A DNA stretch of 41,803 nucleotides from Azospirillum isscasi (GTDB taxonomy: Bacteria > Pseudomonadota > Alphaproteobacteria > Azospirillales > Azospirillaceae), in assembly GCF_030849505.1 (NCBI RefSeq), contig NZ_JAUJFI010000033.1, positions 1 through 41,803 of the forward strand, in the 5' to 3' direction. Within the stretch, counting starts at the first letter, position 1; the number at the start of each line of letters is the position of its first letter. Below, in pieces: positions 29,409 through 37,624 of this stretch. The position numbers and the translations under genes were made by a program. The notes under the pieces are model-generated. The model saw only the letters and a list, made by a program, of their open reading frames with translations. It made no database searches and was not told the origin of the DNA.

Positions 29409-29437
29409 TTGAATGAGTCGGAGAAGGGGCGTATTTT
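29409..29437 (+). promoter_or_regulatory. Candidate sigma-70 promoter for the HD-GYP gene
   Basis: TTGAAT (29409-29414) and TATTTT (29432-29437) are 17 bp apart. Transcription from here would start near 29444, downstream of the first in-frame ATG at 29413, and so argues for the ATG at 29479. Confidence 0.5.
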
Positions 29438-29478
29438 TTGTGCAAGCGCGTCTCTTCCGCGCAACCATCGAGACGTTC

Positions 29479-31146
29479 ATGCCCAACGACGACGCCAACC
29501 CGCCGGAGGCCACCCCGGTTCCGCCCGCCAAGGCCCACCTGTATGTTCTGGTGGTCGATCCCGACCCCGCGCTGGCGGAGCTGACGCGCGCCGCGCTCGG
29601 CGGATTCGCGCTGGACGGGGCGCCGGTGTCGGTGCTGAGCGCCGCGACCGCCGCCGAGGCGCGGGAGACGCTGTACCGGAACCCCAACACCGCCGCCGTC
29701 CTGCTGGAACCGGTTCTGGACCCCGCGGACGCCGGGCCGCCGGCGGGGCTGGGCTTCATCGACCACATCCGCAAGGAGCTGGGGAACAGCCGCGTCCGCA
29801 TCCTCGTCTGCACCGCCCATCCCGACCGGGCGCCGGAGGAAGACGTGGTGGAAGGCCACGACGTCAGCGATTACCGCCTGAAGGACGGGCTGACGGCGCG
29901 CACGCTGCGCACCGCGGTCGTCCCGCGGCTGCGCGCCTTCGCCAACCTGCAGACCCAGGCCGCCGGGCGCAAGGCGCTGGCCCGCATGCTGGTGGCGACC
30001 ACCGGCCTGCTGGAGATGCGCACCCCCGACGTGCTGTTTCCCAACATCCTGCCGCGCGTCGTCGGGCTGCTGGGCATCGGGCGGCACGCCCTGCTGTGCA
30101 TCCAGGGCGACACGCTGCCGCGCGACCGCCGCATCCGCGTGCGCGCCTCAACCGGGCGCTTCGCCAAATGGAAGGACGTGGACGTCACCGACCTGGGCGA
30201 GCCCAACGTGACCGCCGCCCTGGACCGGTTGAGCCCGAGCAGCGGAACCATCGTCGAGCCGGGCTATTGCGCGCTGCGGCTGCGCGCCCACGGCGGGATC
30301 ATCGGCATGATCTACGTCGAGGGCCACAACAATGACGGCACCGCGCGCGAGTGGCAGTTGCTGGAGCTGTTCCGCAACAAATGCTCCATCGCCTTCGAGA
30401 ACGCCCTGCTGTTCGAGGAGCTGAACACCGCCCAGAAGGCCACCGTCCTGGCCATGGGCTCGCTGGCCGAATACAAGGACAACGCCGCCGCCGGCCATCT
30501 CCAGCGGATCGAGCGGCTGGTCGGCGACATCGCCCGCGAACTGCGCGCCCAGGGCCGCTTCCCCGACGAGCTGGACGAGGAGCTGACGGAGAAGGTCGGC
30601 CTGGCCGCCCTGTTGCACGACGTCGGCATGCTGAGCGTGTCGGACGAGACGCTCGGCATTCCGGGCGAACTGGCGAACAACGACGTGGCCGCCATCCAGC
30701 GCCACACGCTGATCGGCCACCGCATCCTCGGCGAGGCGGCGCTGCCCCTGCGCGGGCGCAGCCTGCTGTCCATCGCCGCGGAGATCGCGCGTTACCACCA
30801 CGAACGCTACGACGGGTCGGGCTATGTGGAAGGGCTGCGCGGCACGGCCATTCCGGTGTCGGCGCGGATCATGGCCGTGGCCGACGTGTTCGACGCCCTC
30901 ATCACCGACCGCCAGTACCGCAAGGCGTTGGGCGTCGAGCACGCCATCGGCTGGATCGCCGAACGGGCGGGCCGGGACTTCGACCCGCTCGTGGTCGAGG
31001 CGTTCCTGGCCGTGGTGCGCCGCATCCAGGCCACCGAACCGGACTGGTTCCCCGAGCCGGAAGGCGGCAACCAGGGCCTGCTGGTGGCGGCCATCGGGCG
31101 CAAGCTGCGCGCCCTGTTCGGCAGCCGGGCCGAACCGATCAACTGA
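29479..31146 (+). CDS. Receiver-like/DUF3369/HD-GYP domain protein
   Basis: This 555-residue protein has a degenerate response-regulator receiver (about 20-150), a DUF3369 GAF-like middle (155-315) and an HD-GYP phosphodiesterase domain (320-515), the usual order for this family that degrades cyclic di-GMP. Metal residues are intact: H340, H380-D381 in LLHDVGML, H409, H440-H441 in RYHHERYDGSGY and D469 in VADVFDAL. Deviations: the phospho-acceptor Asp is Glu (E77 in VLLEPVLDPADAG), the acidic pair is DP in VVDPDP, HDIGK reads HDVGM and GYP reads GYV. The start at 29479 is favoured over the ATG at 29413 by the promoter position. A probable terminator follows. Confidence 0.9.
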   Translation: MPNDDANPPEATPVPPAKAHLYVLVVDPDPALAELTRAALGGFALDGAPVSVLSAATAAEARETLYRNPNTAAVLLEPVLDPADAGPPAGLGFIDHIRKELGNSRVRILVCTAHPDRAPEEDVVEGHDVSDYRLKDGLTARTLRTAVVPRLRAFANLQTQAAGRKALARMLVATTGLLEMRTPDVLFPNILPRVVGLLGIGRHALLCIQGDTLPRDRRIRVRASTGRFAKWKDVDVTDLGEPNVTAALDRLSPSSGTIVEPGYCALRLRAHGGIIGMIYVEGHNNDGTAREWQLLELFRNKCSIAFENALLFEELNTAQKATVLAMGSLAEYKDNAAAGHLQRIERLVGDIARELRAQGRFPDELDEELTEKVGLAALLHDVGMLSVSDETLGIPGELANNDVAAIQRHTLIGHRILGEAALPLRGRSLLSIAAEIARYHHERYDGSGYVEGLRGTAIPVSARIMAVADVFDALITDRQYRKALGVEHAIGWIAERAGRDFDPLVVEAFLAVVRRIQATEPDWFPEPEGGNQGLLVAAIGRKLRALFGSRAEPIN

Positions 31147-31173
31147 TACGGTTCCCTTCAGCCCCCGTCCGGG

Positions 31174-31204
31174 CGGCCTTTCCCAAGACGGAAAGGCCGT
31201 TTCC
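31174..31204 (+). terminator. Probable intrinsic terminator of the HD-GYP gene
   Basis: CGGCCTTTCC (31174-31183) and GGAAAGGCCG (31190-31199) form a perfect 10-bp stem with loop CAAGAC, followed by TTTCC. The T-run is short. Confidence 0.7.
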
Positions 31205-31380
31205 GCGTCCTCCGGAGTCGATGGGCGTCGACACGCAGACGGAATTCCCATACATTCGCATTACGGTTGCGTCATATATATTATAGTATACGAAAAATCG
31301 TGTTACTATGAATTGTGCAACCGACGCCGCCACGACGTTCCGTGGTGGTGATCGTGCGGCAGCATTTGGCGGAGCCGACC
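31205..31380 (+). promoter_or_regulatory. AT-rich upstream region of the first tctC gene
   Basis: Around 31260-31320 the sequence becomes strikingly AT-rich (for example CATATATATTATAGTATACG), unlike any coding region nearby. It contains a GTATAC palindrome, a GTTGCGT word (complement ACGCAAC) and possible -10 elements such as TATAGT. It probably holds the promoter and operator of the tctC gene at 31381; the exact promoter cannot be fixed. No gene is seen. Confidence 0.5.
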
Positions 31381-32352
31381 ATGAAAGCCAGAAGATTACT
31401 CTCCACCCTTTTGACCTCCTGTGCCCTGCTGCTGGGCGCGTCCGCGGCGCAGGCCGCCTACCCGGACAAGCCGATCACCATGATCGTCGCCTACGGGGCC
31501 GGCGGATCGACCGATGTGACCGCCCGCATGCTGGTCCCCTTCATCGAGAAGTATCTGGGCGGCGGCGCCCGGATCGTGGTGATGAACCGTGGCGGCGCCG
31601 GGGGTGAAATCGGCTTCGCGGCCATCGCCGACGCTCCGCCGGACGGCTACACCATCGGGTTCATCAACACGCCCAACGTCGTCACCATCCCGATCGAGCG
31701 CAACGCCCGCTTCACGCTCGACCGGCTGGACCCGCTGGTCAACATCGTGGACGATCCGGGCGTCATGACGGTCCACGGCGACAGCCCCTACAAGACGGTG
31801 GAGGATCTGGTCGCCCAGGCCAAGGCCAACCCCAACACCATCACGGTGGGGTCGACCGGCGTGGGGTCGGACGACCATCTGGGCATGCTGCTGCTCCAGC
31901 GGCAGACGGGCGCCCGCTTCACCCATGTGCCGTTTCCGGGCAGCGCCGAGAACTACCGCTCCATGCTGGGCCGCCACACCCAGGTCTGCGGGCAGAATCT
32001 GGGTGAAGGGCTGCGCGGCAAGGCGGGCGGCGACAACATCCGCATCCTGGGGGTGATGAGCAAGGAGCGCTGGAGCATGGCGCCCGATGTGCCGACCTTC
32101 AAGGAGCTGGGCCACGACTTCACGATGGCGTCGCTGCGCGGCATCGGCGCGCCGAAGGGCCTGCCCGCGGACGTCCGCAGCAAGCTGGTGGAGGCCGTGA
32201 CCAAGGCGGCCAACGATCCCGAATTCCAGAGCAAGGCCCGCGACACCTTCCAGCCGCTGCGCATTCTCGATTCGGAAGCCTTCACCGTCGAGTTGAAGCA
32301 GCTCGACGGAGAGTACCGCGCCCTGTGGAGCGAGTTCCCCTGGCTGAAGTGA
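31381..32352 (+). CDS. TctC-type (Bug family) periplasmic substrate-binding protein, copy 1
   Basis: This 323-residue extracytoplasmic solute receptor of the tripartite tricarboxylate transporter class has a Sec signal peptide (basic start, hydrophobic core, cleavage after ASAAQA). The mature protein begins AYPDKPITMIVAYGAGGSTD, the standard TctC opening with the binding loop, followed by AGGEIGFAAIADAPPDGYTI and NTITVGSTGVGSDDHLGMLL. Substrates of the family are carboxylates such as citrate, aromatic acids and glutamate. It is by eye about two-thirds identical to the copy at 34329-35300 and lies in opposite orientation. No TctA or TctB membrane subunit is in the window. The ATG at 31381 follows GGCGGAGCC. 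Confidence 0.94.
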   Translation: MKARRLLSTLLTSCALLLGASAAQAAYPDKPITMIVAYGAGGSTDVTARMLVPFIEKYLGGGARIVVMNRGGAGGEIGFAAIADAPPDGYTIGFINTPNVVTIPIERNARFTLDRLDPLVNIVDDPGVMTVHGDSPYKTVEDLVAQAKANPNTITVGSTGVGSDDHLGMLLLQRQTGARFTHVPFPGSAENYRSMLGRHTQVCGQNLGEGLRGKAGGDNIRILGVMSKERWSMAPDVPTFKELGHDFTMASLRGIGAPKGLPADVRSKLVEAVTKAANDPEFQSKARDTFQPLRILDSEAFTVELKQLDGEYRALWSEFPWLK

Positions 32353-32378
32353 CCGCTTCCATCCAGGAAGCCGGATAG

Positions 32379-32416
32379 AAAAGGCCCCTCTTCCAACCGG
32401 AAGAGGGGCCTTTTTT
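32379..32416 (+). terminator. Strong intrinsic terminator of tctC copy 1
   Basis: AAAAGGCCCCTCTTCC and its exact complement (32379-32394 and 32399-32414) form a long stem with loop AACC, ending in a T-run. The symmetric A-run and T-run mean it can also stop transcription arriving from the convergent MCP gene. Confidence 0.95.
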
Positions 32417-32474
32417 GTGGGCGGCCGCGGACGGAGGAGGCCACGGCGGTCCGCCACGGCCTCCCCGGTCGCCG

Positions 32475-34172
32475 TCAGGCCGCGGTGATGCGGCTGATGA
32501 AGGCTTCGATCTCGTTGTCGAGTTTGTTGAAGCTGCGCGACAGCTCCTCGGTCGTGGTCTGGACGGTGCCGGCGGAATGGCCGGTGGTTTCCGCCGCCTG
32601 CTGCACCAGCCGCATTTCCTGAAGCACCGCCACGGTGTCGGTGGCGGCGCGCTGGGAGCGCTCGCTGATGTCGCGGGTGGCGGCGTCCTGCTCCTCCACC
32701 GCCGCGGCGACGGTGCTGAGCGATTCGTCCACCTGACGGATGGTGTTGACGATGGCGCGGATGGCGTTGACCGCCGCGGTGGTCGCCGCCTGCACCGCCG
32801 CGATCTCCGAACCGATCTCGTCGGTCGCCTTGGCGGTCTGGTTGGCGAGGCTCTTGACCTCCTGCGCCACGACCGCGAAGCCCTTGCCGGCCTCGCCCGC
32901 GCGGGCCGCCTCGATGGTCGCGTTCAGCGCCAGCAGGTTGGTCTGGCCGGCGATGTTGTTGATGAGGCCGACCACCTCCTCGATCTTCCGGCTGGCCTCG
33001 CTGAGGCCCTGGACGATCGAGTCGGTCCGCCCGGCCTCGTCCACCGCACCGCGGGCGAGCTGGGTGGACTGGGTGATGGAGCGGGTGATCTCGTCGATGG
33101 AGGCGCGGAGCTGCTCGGCGCCGGCGGCCACGCTTTCCACCTCGCTCGTCGCCTCCTGCACCGCGTGGGCGACCGAGTCGCTGTGGTGGCTGGTCTGGCG
33201 GGCGTTCTCCAGCATGACGTTCGCCTCGCCGCGCATGGAATTGGCGGACCGCACCACCTCGCCCATCACCGCCTTGACCGACGCCTCCAGGTCGTTGGCA
33301 AGGCTGTTCATGGCCCGGCGCTGCTCCTCCGTGGCGCGGGCGCGCATGGCGTCCTGCTCGCGCGAGAGCTCCTGGACGCGCAGCGCGTTCTCCTTGAACA
33401 CGCGGACGGTGCGGGCCATCTGGCCGATCTCGTCGCCGCGCTCGGCGGCGGGCACGTCGTCGTCCAGCCGGCCCTGCGCCAGCCGCTCCATGACCGTGGT
33501 CAGGCGGACGACCGGGCGGGCGATGTTGAAGCCGATGAACAGCGCCACGCCCACCGTGATCAGCAGGGCGACGATCGCGGAGGCGATGAAGGCCTGGGTG
33601 GTCGCATCGACCGATGCGTTGACGGTCGCGTAGGCGTTGGCCGACTGCTGGCGCTGGTAGGTCAGGTATTCGCGGGAGGTGCCGTGCAGGCGCCCGTAGG
33701 CCGCCTGGACCTCCTGCAGGAAGTCGAGCGGATCGACGCCCATCTTCAGCAGGTCGAGGAAGCTGGTCACCTTCGCCTGGTAGACCGAGGTGTCCGAACC
33801 GAAGCGCTGGAGGAGCTGCCCCTCCTCCTCGGTCGAGGACGACTGGCCCTTCAGCGTGTCCGCCTGGAGCTTCAGCTTGGAAAGCTGTCCGGTCAGGGCC
33901 TTCGCCTCATCCTCGACCGCCTTGGGGGAGGCGTTGGCGGTGCTGAGGATCACGGTCCGGTACAGGCCGGCGTGCGCGACGGTCAGCGTGTCGGTCAACG
34001 CCTGGACTTCCGCTTCCCGCGTGAAGGAGCGGTTGAACAGCGTGTCCAGCAGGCGTGACTGTTCCGTGATGGCGGAGCCGCCAAGCAACGCGATGGCAAG
34101 CATGCCCAGAATCGCTGTCGCCGCCGGGATTCCCATTTTCGTGGGAATGTGGAGGTGATTGAGGAAAGTCAT
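32475..34172 (-). CDS. Methyl-accepting chemotaxis protein
   Basis: This 565-residue inner-membrane chemoreceptor has TM1 at about 13-33, a mostly helical periplasmic ligand domain (about 35-190), TM2 at about 194-216, a HAMP domain (215-268, with [20 protein letters not shown]) and a long cytoplasmic signalling coiled coil. The kinase-binding tip reads [20 protein letters not shown] and [20 protein letters not shown], the invariant MCP hairpin. There is no C-terminal pentapeptide for CheR tethering. It lies downstream of tctC copy 2 on the same strand (156 bp gap) and converges with copy 1, so ligand sensing through a binding protein is plausible. No other che gene is present. Confidence 0.96.
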   Translation of the reverse strand: MTFLNHLHIPTKMGIPAATAILGMLAIALLGGSAITEQSRLLDTLFNRSFTREAEVQALTDTLTVAHAGLYRTVILSTANASPKAVEDEAKALTGQLSKLKLQADTLKGQSSSTEEEGQLLQRFGSDTSVYQAKVTSFLDLLKMGVDPLDFLQEVQAAYGRLHGTSREYLTYQRQQSANAYATVNASVDATTQAFIASAIVALLITVGVALFIGFNIARPVVRLTTVMERLAQGRLDDDVPAAERGDEIGQMARTVRVFKENALRVQELSREQDAMRARATEEQRRAMNSLANDLEASVKAVMGEVVRSANSMRGEANVMLENARQTSHHSDSVAHAVQEATSEVESVAAGAEQLRASIDEITRSITQSTQLARGAVDEAGRTDSIVQGLSEASRKIEEVVGLINNIAGQTNLLALNATIEAARAGEAGKGFAVVAQEVKSLANQTAKATDEIGSEIAAVQAATTAAVNAIRAIVNTIRQVDESLSTVAAAVEEQDAATRDISERSQRAATDTVAVLQEMRLVQQAAETTGHSAGTVQTTTEELSRSFNKLDNEIEAFISRITAA

Positions 34173-34328
34173 GGAGCACCTGCTTCAACCATTGGCCGGA
34201 CCGTGGGCGCCGGATGGTGAGGAGAAACGGAACCGGTCCAGCCGCCGGTCGCTTCGCCGCCGGCTGGAAGGTTCGTGGCCGGGCCGGACCCGGACGGGAC
34301 GGCCCGCCCGGGTCGCGTCAGCCCGGGA

Positions 34329-35300
34329 TCACTTCAGCCAGGGCGACGCCTGCCACAGGGCCTTCAGCTCGACGTCGATCTGCTTCAGCTCCGCCGTGAA
34401 GGCGTCGGACCCGAAGACGCGCAGCGGCTGGAAGGTCTCCTTGGCCTCGGCCTTCGCCACGAAGTCCGGGTCGGTGGCGGCCTTGGTCACCGCCTCCACC
34501 AGCTTGGCGCGGATGTCCGGGGACACACCCTTCGGCGTGGCGATGCCGCGCAGCGACGCCATCAGCACCGGGAAGCCCTGATCCGCGAAGGTCGGCAGGT
34601 TGGGGGCGACCTTCCAGCGTTCCTTGCTCATGACGCCGATGACGCGGACCGGATCGGTGGCCTCGCCGCGCAGACCCTCGCCCAGGTTCGTCGCGCAGAT
34701 CTGGATCTTCTTGGCGAGCATCGCCTTGTAGTTCGCGGAGGAACCGGAGAAGGGCACGTGGATGAACTGCACGGACGCCTGGCGCTGCACCAGCAGCATG
34801 GCGAGCTGGTCGTCCGATCCCACGCCGGTCGACCCCACCGTGATGGTGTTCGGGTTGGCCTTGGCTTGATCGACCACGTCCTTCACGGTCTTGAAGGGGC
34901 TGTCCGCCGGGACGGCCCAGACGCCCGGGTCGTCCACGATGTTGACCAGCGGGTCCAGCCGGTCGAGCGAGAAGCGGGCCTGACGCTCGATCGGGATCGA
35001 CACCACGTTCGGGGAGTTGATGAAGCCGATGGTGTAGCCGTCCGGCGCGGAGTCGGCGATGGCCGCGAAGCCGATCTCGCCGCCGGCGCCGGGCTTGTTC
35101 ACAACCTCGACGCGGGCGCCGCCGCCCAGATGCTTTTCGATGAAGGGGGCCAGCAGGCGCGCGGTCACGTCGGTCGATCCCCCGACGTCGTAAGCAACGA
35201 TCAGGGAGATCGGCTTCTCCGGATAGGCCGCCTGGGCCGAGGCCGCGGCGAGCGCCAGGGCTCCGGCTGCGAACGCCAAGAACTTGCTGCGATTGATCAT
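34329..35300 (-). CDS. TctC-type (Bug family) periplasmic substrate-binding protein, copy 2
   Basis: This 323-residue paralogue of the receptor at 31381-32352 has a signal peptide with cleavage after AAASAQA. The mature protein starts AYPEKPISLIVAYDVGGSTD and shares long identical runs with copy 1 (GEIGFAAIAD, LDRLDPLVNIVDDPGV, QAKANPNTITVGSTGVGSDD, KLVEAVTKAA). Loop differences (for example VWAVPADSPFKTV against VMTVHGDSPYKTV) suggest related but different ligands. It is preceded by an AEC permease and an RraA-like aldolase on the same strand and followed by the MCP. GAAGGGCATCC before the ATG is a ribosome-binding site. No TctAB partner is visible; the permease may be elsewhere. Confidence 0.94.
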   Translation of the reverse strand: MINRSKFLAFAAGALALAAASAQAAYPEKPISLIVAYDVGGSTDVTARLLAPFIEKHLGGGARVEVVNKPGAGGEIGFAAIADSAPDGYTIGFINSPNVVSIPIERQARFSLDRLDPLVNIVDDPGVWAVPADSPFKTVKDVVDQAKANPNTITVGSTGVGSDDQLAMLLVQRQASVQFIHVPFSGSSANYKAMLAKKIQICATNLGEGLRGEATDPVRVIGVMSKERWKVAPNLPTFADQGFPVLMASLRGIATPKGVSPDIRAKLVEAVTKAATDPDFVAKAEAKETFQPLRVFGSDAFTAELKQIDVELKALWQASPWLK

Positions 35301-35844
35301 CTGGATGCCCTTCTTTTACTTTGTTTGCGTGAACCCGTTCTGCATGACATCGGCTGAGATGAATTGCGGAACACTAGAAAAGGCGGAAATCGAACTCAAA
35401 ACCTGGAAAGAAAAAATGGCCGGCGCGTGTTATTTAAAAATTTATTTCAAATTGATGGAGAGTTGTGGCGGTGGGCGGAAGAAGCCTGGCCGGAAAGGCG
35501 TGAGCCGCATTGCATTTGAAGGATCGCGAATGCCGGCGATGCCCGTTCTTGCGGCGAATGGAAACGTGCGGCGGTGACGGACCGGCACATCCTTGCGGGG
35601 TGAATTTGAGCACAAAACTTCTCAGCCCAACCCTTGTGTATGCCTTTCTCTATCATGACGTGAACATATTACAGATGAGTTCGTGCATCAATGGCTCTAA
35701 CTGACGCACTTCGCCTGAATCGGATTTCGCCGGGAAATCCTTCTCCAAAGAGACGTTCCCGCCGGGCCCTGGCCTGGGCCGTCCGGCGGGTGCGAAACCA
35801 TTGGATGGGGGTGCGGGACCGCCTTGCCGGCGGCGGAGCGCCGG
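35301..35844 (-). promoter_or_regulatory. 544-bp non-coding, AT-rich region upstream of tctC copy 2
   Basis: No convincing gene: short frames here lack ribosome-binding sites and family-like sequence. A minus-strand promoter TTGAGT (35394-35399), 17 bp, TAGTGT (35371-35376) would start transcription about 65 bp before the tctC ATG. The 13-bp word GTTCACGCAAACA lies on the minus strand at 35322-35334, between that promoter and the gene. The tract 35425-35460 (TTATTTAAAAATTTATTTC) is very AT-rich. The same 13-mer recurs upstream of the aldolase gene. Confidence 0.5.
35371..35399 (-). promoter_or_regulatory. Candidate sigma-70 promoter of tctC copy 2
   Basis: On the minus strand, TTGAGT (35394-35399) and TAGTGT (35371-35376) are spaced by 17 bp. 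Confidence 0.5.
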
Positions 35845-36777
35845 CTAGCCCATCGCCACCATGAAGGCGACGGAGATCGAGATGGGGGACAGGAGCGTGG
35901 ACATCAGAAGCGACATGGACACCAGTTCCCGGCCCGACTCGTACCGCTCGGCGAACACATAGGCGTTGACGCCGATGGGCAGGGCGGCGGCGGTCACCGC
36001 CGGGGCGATCCAGTCCGGGGGAAGCATGAACACCTTGGCGGCCAGCACCCAGGTCAGCATCGGGTGCAGGGCGACCTTCATGACCGCCATCGCCGCCGAC
36101 GGCAGCAGCAGGCGCCCGTTGATCGGGCTGAAGGCGATGGTGGCGCCGAGCGTGAAGCAGGCGCAGGGCAGCACGGTCTGCGCCATCAGCCCCAGCCCCT
36201 TCATGATCATCGGCGAGATCGGGATGTGGGACAGGTTGGCGGCCAGACCGAACAGCACGGACATGACCAGCGGGCTCATGGCCGTCGCCTTGATCGCCTT
36301 CCAGGCGGCCTCCACCGGCCTGCCCCCGCCGGAACGCTGGGACTCCGCCAGCATGGTCGCCACGGTGAACAGAAGCGGCGACTGGAAGATGATCAGCAGG
36401 AGCACGGGCACGGCCACCGCGGCGCCGTAGGCTTCCATGATGATCGGGGTGCCCAGAAGGGCGATGTTGGAAAAGGAGCTGGCGAGCCCGACCGGGGCGA
36501 ATTCCTTCGCCCGCCGCTGCAACAGCATCCAGGCCGCGGCGATGGCGAACACCACCAGCGCGGCGACGTAGAAGGAGGCCAGGAATCCCCATTCGATGGG
36601 ATCGGGGATGTCGGCCTTCGCCATGTTCGAGAACAGCAGGGCGGGGAGGGCGTAGATGCCGAGGAAACGGGAAAGCCCCTGGACCATCGCGTTGCTGAAT
36701 CCCCGATACCGCGCGGCCCAGAAGCCAAGCGCGATCAAGGCGAACATCGGCAAGACGATCGTGAAGATGAGTGTCAT
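35845..36777 (-). CDS. AEC (auxin efflux carrier) family transporter
   Basis: This 310-residue inner-membrane permease has about ten spans arranged as two related halves. It opens with FTIVLPMFALIALGFWAARY and contains the family blocks GIYALPALLFSNMA, FSNIALLGTPIIMEAYG and LPCACFTLGATIAF (the unwound helix regions that carry Asn and Pro), and ends with MLTWVLAAKVFMLPPDWIAP and ALPIGVNAYVFAERY. Bacterial AEC proteins include malonate (MdcF) and malate permeases, so transport of a small organic anion is likely. It lies between the aldolase and tctC copy 2, all on the minus strand. That gives the cluster a permease although no TctAB is seen. Confidence 0.92.
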   Translation of the reverse strand: MTLIFTIVLPMFALIALGFWAARYRGFSNAMVQGLSRFLGIYALPALLFSNMAKADIPDPIEWGFLASFYVAALVVFAIAAAWMLLQRRAKEFAPVGLASSFSNIALLGTPIIMEAYGAAVAVPVLLLIIFQSPLLFTVATMLAESQRSGGGRPVEAAWKAIKATAMSPLVMSVLFGLAANLSHIPISPMIMKGLGLMAQTVLPCACFTLGATIAFSPINGRLLLPSAAMAVMKVALHPMLTWVLAAKVFMLPPDWIAPAVTAAALPIGVNAYVFAERYESGRELVSMSLLMSTLLSPISISVAFMVAMG

Positions 36778-36820
36778 GAAAGGATCACCGTTGGCGGGGC
36801 TTCCCGATGTCTCGCCGGAT

Positions 36821-36921
36821 CATGACGGCGGCACCCGAAGGCGCCGCCGTCATGCCCCCCCGCGACCGGCGCCGAAGCGCCGGACCGCCAGGGGGTCACG
36901 GCCGGAAAATGACGGCCGTGA
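36821..36921. repeat. Two hairpins between the aldolase and AEC genes
   Basis: CATGACGGCGGC (36821-36832) pairs perfectly with 36843-36854, and TCACGGCCG (36896-36904) pairs with 36913-36921. CCGGAA (36902-36907) can alternatively pair with TTCCGG (36927-36932), enclosing and competing with the second stem. They lie directly downstream of the aldolase stop on the minus strand, where they could attenuate or process the message before the AEC gene. Neither has a T-tract. Confidence 0.7.
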
Positions 36922-36937
36922 TCGTCTTCCGGCCGTT

Positions 36938-37624
36938 TCAGGCGCGTTCCAGCTTGCGGTCGCGTTCGATGACCTCCAGCTCCGGGACGCCGAGGACCTC
37001 CACCAGGGTCCTTCCGGCCTCGATCTGGGAGGTCCACAGGCGCTCGCGCTCCAGCAGCTTCAGGCTGGCCTCCAGCGTCTCCTCCGCCAGATCCAGCGGA
37101 ATGACGACCACGCCGTCCTCGTCGCCCAGGATGATGTCGCCGGGGCTGACCGGCACGTTGCCGACCGACGCCAGCACGTCCATCTTGCCGCCGAAGTTCT
37201 TGTGCGGGCCGCGCGGAACGGCGCCCTTCGCGAAGACCGGAACGTTCAGGCTGCGGATTTCGTAGAGATCGCGGACGGTGCCGTCGACCACCAGCCCGCC
37301 CAGCGCGCGGCGCTTGCAGCAGCGGACGACCCATTCGCCGGCCATCGCCACGTCCTCCAGCCCGCCGCCGGCCACCATGACGATGTCGCCCGGCTCCGCG
37401 AGGCTGACCGCGTGGTGGACCATGCTGTTGTCGCCGGGCATCGGAACGACCGTGCGGGCCTGCCCGCAGATGCGCATGCCGGGCACCATCGGCTTGATCC
37501 GGGAATCCATGCTCTGACACCGGTTCTGGGCGTCGGACGCCACGCTGCTGGGCACGCCGCGCCATTTTTCGAGCGTGTCGGGGGTCAGGCGGGGAAAGTT
37601 GGTGATGTAGCGTTGCATAGCCAT
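36938..37624 (-). CDS. RraA-like family protein, probable HMG/CHA-type aldolase
   Basis: This 228-residue protein has the RraA/4-hydroxy-4-methyl-2-oxoglutarate aldolase fold. Key features are CGQARTVVPMPGDNSMVHHA, the glycine-rich IVMVAGGGLEDVAMAG and GGLVVDGTVRDLYEIRSLNV, where Arg118-Asp119 match the Arg-Asp pair that binds pyruvate and the divalent metal in HMG aldolases. The latter cleave C6-C7 hydroxyacids to pyruvate in protocatechuate or gallate meta-cleavage. Other RraA-like proteins regulate RNase E, but the Arg-Asp motif and the C-terminal extension (LERERLWTSQIEAGRTLVEV) favour an enzyme. AGAGG lies ahead of the ATG at 37624. It leads the minus-strand series with AEC, tctC and MCP. 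Confidence 0.9.
   Translation of the reverse strand: MAMQRYITNFPRLTPDTLEKWRGVPSSVASDAQNRCQSMDSRIKPMVPGMRICGQARTVVPMPGDNSMVHHAVSLAEPGDIVMVAGGGLEDVAMAGEWVVRCCKRRALGGLVVDGTVRDLYEIRSLNVPVFAKGAVPRGPHKNFGGKMDVLASVGNVPVSPGDIILGDEDGVVVIPLDLAEETLEASLKLLERERLWTSQIEAGRTLVEVLGVPELEVIERDRKLERA

Noticed and set aside
35284..35577. Small plus-strand ORF upstream of tctC copy 2
   Set aside because: It overlaps the start of tctC antisense, has no ribosome-binding site and an unnatural composition; more likely regulatory DNA.
36938..37624. RNase E inhibitor RraA
   Set aside because: The Arg-Asp metal and pyruvate site, the longer C-terminus and the transport gene context favour an aldolase-type member.
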